Source: Bacteroidales bacterium UBA3382 (GTDB taxonomy: Bacteria > Bacteroidota > Bacteroidia > Bacteroidales > UBA932). From it: a DNA stretch of 6,360 nt. The stretch is taken from contig DEPW01000109.1 of the NCBI GenBank assembly GCA_002358965.1, positions 2,795-9,154 on the forward strand. The letters are read 5' to 3'. The notes beneath the pieces are model-generated. The model saw nothing but the letters and a program-made list of their open reading frames with translations, was not told the origin of the DNA and searched no databases. Shown here in pieces: positions 4,571 to 6,360 of this stretch (within the stretch, counting starts at the first letter, position 1; each line of letters opens with the position of its first letter). The position numbers and the translations under genes were made by a program.

Positions 4571-4765
4571 ATGAAACCAGCAGAAATTCGTGAAATGTCG
4601 GTGGCCGATCTGCGCGACCGTATCGAGGCAACAAAAGATGAGCTCCTTACCATGAGGCTCAATCATGCCATCTCTCCACTGGATGACAATTCCAAGATTA
4701 AGAAGATGAGGAAGGATATAGCCCGTATGCTTACCATCCTTACTGAAAAAGAAAAACAGAACTAA
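4571..4765 (+). CDS. rpmC: 50S ribosomal protein L29
   Basis: From the ATG at 4571 the protein has 64 residues, the usual L29 length, and starts MKPAEIREMSVADLRDRIEA. It is a two-helix protein rich in charged residues. The LNHAISPLDDNSKIKKMRKD stretch (31-50) carries the conserved turn and second helix. L29 binds 23S rRNA near the polypeptide exit tunnel. An ATG at 4556 would add MEEQV, which is not part of the family; the later start matches the family N-terminus and has GGAGG before it. It follows rplP by 23 bases and precedes rpsQ by 13. Confidence 0.95.
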   Translation: MKPAEIREMSVADLRDRIEATKDELLTMRLNHAISPLDDNSKIKKMRKDIARMLTILTEKEKQN

Positions 4766-4778
4766 ATAAGACCCGGAA

Positions 4779-5033
4779 ATGGAAAGGAATCTTCGTAAAG
4801 AAAGAGTAGGCATAGTAGTCAGCAACAAGATGGACAAATCCATTGTGGTGGCTGTCCACAGAAAGGTTAAGCACCCGATTTACGGCAAGTTCGTAACCAA
4901 GACAACAAAGTTCGTGGCACATGACGAGAAGAACGAGTGCAGCGAAGGCGATACGGTACGTATCATGGAAACTCGTCCTTTGAGCAAGACAAAGTGCTGG
5001 AGGTTAGTAGAAATCGTAGAAAAAGTTAAGTAA
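4779..5033 (+). CDS. rpsQ: 30S ribosomal protein S17
   Basis: This is an 84-residue OB-fold protein of normal length. It begins MERNLRKERVGIVVSNKMDK and contains VHRKVKHPIYGKFV (26-39) and the family signature GDTVRIMETRPLS (57-69), followed by KTKCWRLVEIVEK. S17 binds helices 7 and 11 of 16S rRNA and is a primary assembly protein. It lies in the standard position between rpmC and rplN and ends two bases before the rplN start, so ribosomes may re-initiate directly. Confidence 0.98.
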   Translation: MERNLRKERVGIVVSNKMDKSIVVAVHRKVKHPIYGKFVTKTTKFVAHDEKNECSEGDTVRIMETRPLSKTKCWRLVEIVEKVK

Positions 5034-5035
5034 TA

Positions 5036-5401
5036 ATGATACAGCAGGAAACACGTTTACAGGTGGCAGACAACAGCGGTGCAAAGGAAGTTCTCTGCAT
5101 CCGCGTACTTGGGGGTACCCGCCGCCGTTATGCTAGGGTAGGCGACAAGATCGTGGTCGCAGTAAAGAGCGCGATACCTGGCGGAGATGCGAAGAAAGGA
5201 TCGGTCTCCAAAGCCGTGGTGGTCCGCACCAAGAAAGAAATCCGCAGGCCGGACGGTTCTTATATCCGTTTCGATGACAACGCTTGCGTATTGCTCAACA
5301 ACCAGGGAGAGGTCCGTGGAACACGTATTTTCGGACCGGTTGCCAGGGAGTTGAGGGAAAACTATATGAAAATCGTTTCTTTGGCACCTGAGGTACTTTA
5401 A
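5036..5401 (+). CDS. rplN: 50S ribosomal protein L14
   Basis: This 121-residue protein is typical in length. It begins MIQQETRLQVADNSGAKEVL and contains the conserved GDKIVVAVKSAIPGG (36-50), VVVRTKKEIRRPDGSYIRFD (61-80), NACVLLN and RGTRIFGPVARELR (94-107). L14 lies at the subunit interface, forms part of an intersubunit bridge, and is the docking site for the silencing factor RsfS. It is normally the first gene of the spc cluster; here it follows rpsQ after two bases, so the S10-to-spc junction itself is intact and appears co-transcribed. Confidence 0.98.
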   Translation: MIQQETRLQVADNSGAKEVLCIRVLGGTRRRYARVGDKIVVAVKSAIPGGDAKKGSVSKAVVVRTKKEIRRPDGSYIRFDDNACVLLNNQGEVRGTRIFGPVARELRENYMKIVSLAPEVL

Positions 5402-5413
5402 AAAGATATAGTT

Positions 5414-5734
5414 ATGAGAAAATTGCATATCAAAAAAGGCGACATGGTATATGTCAATTCCGGTAATGACAAAGGCAAGACCGGAAAGGTGCTTGAGGTG
5501 TTCCCGGAAAAAGAACGGGCAATCGTGGAAGGCGTTAACATCATCAGCAAGCACACCAAACCGAACCCTAAGAACCCTCAGGGCGGAATCATTAAGAAAG
5601 AGGGAAGCATCCATATCTCCAATCTTAATCCGTTGGATCCGGTGAAAGGGGTTCCGACAAGGATAGGACGCCGTATCGGTGAGAATGGCAAGCTTGTTCG
5701 TTATGCTAAAAAATCAGGAGAGGAGATCAAGTAA
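5414..5734 (+). CDS. rplX: 50S ribosomal protein L24
   Basis: This 106-residue protein has the KOW motif at about residues 7-40 (KKGDMVYVNSGNDKGKTGKV and the following strand), and the conserved NPQGGIIKKEGSIHISNLNP at 54-73. L24 is an assembly initiator that binds the 5' region of 23S rRNA near the tunnel exit. Its stop shares one base with the rplE ATG (TAATG), which suggests translational coupling. It follows rplN by 12 bases with an A-rich run and no Shine-Dalgarno site. Confidence 0.97.
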   Translation: MRKLHIKKGDMVYVNSGNDKGKTGKVLEVFPEKERAIVEGVNIISKHTKPNPKNPQGGIIKKEGSIHISNLNPLDPVKGVPTRIGRRIGENGKLVRYAKKSGEEIK

Positions 5735-6330
5735 TGGCAAAGAAGACGACTACAGTTGGGCAGCAACTTGCGCCTAAGGGATATGTCCCTACAATGCAGA
5801 AGAAATACAAGGACGAAATAGTTCCGGCATTGATGAAAGAGTTTGCGTACTCTACGGTGATGCAGTGTCCTAAGCTGGTCAAAATAAGCATCAACCAGGG
5901 TATCGGCAGTGCTACGGCAGACAAGAAACTTATCGAAGTAGCTCAGCAGGAACTCACCCAGATAACCGGACAGAAAGCGGTTCAGACTTTGTCAAGGAAA
6001 GACATATCCAACTTCAAACTCCGTAAGGGCATGCCTATCGGTGTTAAAGTTACGCTCCGTTCGACAAAGATGTACGAGTTCCTCGAAAGGCTGATTGCGG
6101 TTTCCCTTCCGCGTATCCGTGACTTCAACGGTGTCGCAGAGAAGTTCGACGGCAGGGGCAACTACACTCTCGGAATCAAGGAGCAGATCATCTTCCCTGA
6201 AATAGACATAGACAAGATTACGAAGGTGATGGGTATGGAAATCACATTCGTGACTACGGCCAGGACTGACGAAGAGGCTCATGCCCTTCTGCGTGAATTC
6301 GGTCTGCCTTTCAAGAAACATAATAATTAA
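5734..6330 (+). CDS. rplE: 50S ribosomal protein L5, with a short N-terminal extension
   Basis: The protein has 198 residues. Conserved L5 blocks are INQGIG (53-58), LTQITGQKAVQTLSRKDISN (74-93), FKLRKGMPIGVKVTLR (94-109), LPRIRDFNG (125-133), GNYTLGIKEQIIFPEIDID (142-160) and LLREFGLPF (185-193). L5 binds 5S rRNA and contacts the P-site tRNA. E. coli L5 has 179 residues; here family similarity starts near Y17, leaving about 16 basic and polar extra residues (MAKKTTTVGQQLAPKG). The only convenient later start is M21 at 5794, which would cut into the similar region. The 1-base overlap with rplX also favours 5734. The next gene starts 10 bases after the stop. Confidence 0.96.
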   Translation: MAKKTTTVGQQLAPKGYVPTMQKKYKDEIVPALMKEFAYSTVMQCPKLVKISINQGIGSATADKKLIEVAQQELTQITGQKAVQTLSRKDISNFKLRKGMPIGVKVTLRSTKMYEFLERLIAVSLPRIRDFNGVAEKFDGRGNYTLGIKEQIIFPEIDIDKITKVMGMEITFVTTARTDEEAHALLREFGLPFKKHNN

Positions 6331-6340
6331 AGATTACGAT

Positions 6341-6360
6341 ATGGCAAAAGAATCAATGAA
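6341..6360 (+). CDS. rpsN: 30S ribosomal protein S14, first codons (runs off the right edge)
   Basis: Only six complete codons and two bases are visible, reading MAKESM followed by AA. This is how Bacteroidales S14 begins (MAKESMK, from memory). The position directly after rplE is the standard place for rpsN in the spc cluster. The zinc-binding state of the protein cannot be judged because the rest lies outside the window. Confidence 0.85.

Overview
The window looks like chromosomal DNA from a member of the Bacteroidota, most likely Bacteroidales. Three observations support this. Strong promoters have the form TATCTTTG, matching the Bacteroides -7 consensus TAnnTTTG, and one has a TTTG -33 box. 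The genes mostly lack Shine-Dalgarno sequences. The gene content is lineage-typical: a Bacteroidota-type glycogen/starch synthase, FtsX next to a DUF3098 protein and UppP, a DUF4294 protein, and ribosomal proteins that read like Bacteroidales versions. The L5 sequence resembles what I remember of Alistipes/Rikenellaceae, but the family cannot be fixed from this window.

Layout. Bases 1-407 (minus) hold the first 135 codons of a GT5 glycogen/starch synthase that runs off the left edge. Bases 408-498 are a compact divergent promoter region in which TATCTTTG occurs once on each strand as a perfect 9-bp inverted repeat. Bases 499-3228 (plus) form a tight envelope operon: ftsX (cell division and peptidoglycan hydrolase control), a two-helix DUF3098 membrane protein, uppP (undecaprenyl-pyrophosphate phosphatase) and lpxH (lipid A synthesis). 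Bases 3168-3842 (minus) encode an exported DUF4294 protein whose 3' end overlaps that of lpxH by 61 bp, tail to tail. Bases 3843-4127 are non-coding, with a candidate plus-strand terminator, A/T-rich dyads, a very good promoter and a structured leader RNA. From 4128 to the right edge runs a ribosomal-protein operon: rplP, rpmC, rpsQ, rplN, rplX, rplE and the first codons of rpsN.

How the parts fit. The first plus-strand operon joins three envelope steps: septal hydrolase activation, recycling of the lipid carrier for peptidoglycan and polysaccharides, and lipid A precursor processing. The second is the distal S10 cluster followed by the start of the spc cluster in the usual order, except that the genes normally upstream of rplP (rpsJ to rpsC) are absent. 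rplP is instead the first gene behind its own promoter and a leader that can fold in two mutually exclusive ways. This promoter, the leader and the broken S10 cluster are the most interesting part of the window.

I see no mobile element, CRISPR array, tRNA or rRNA gene, and no clearly broken gene.
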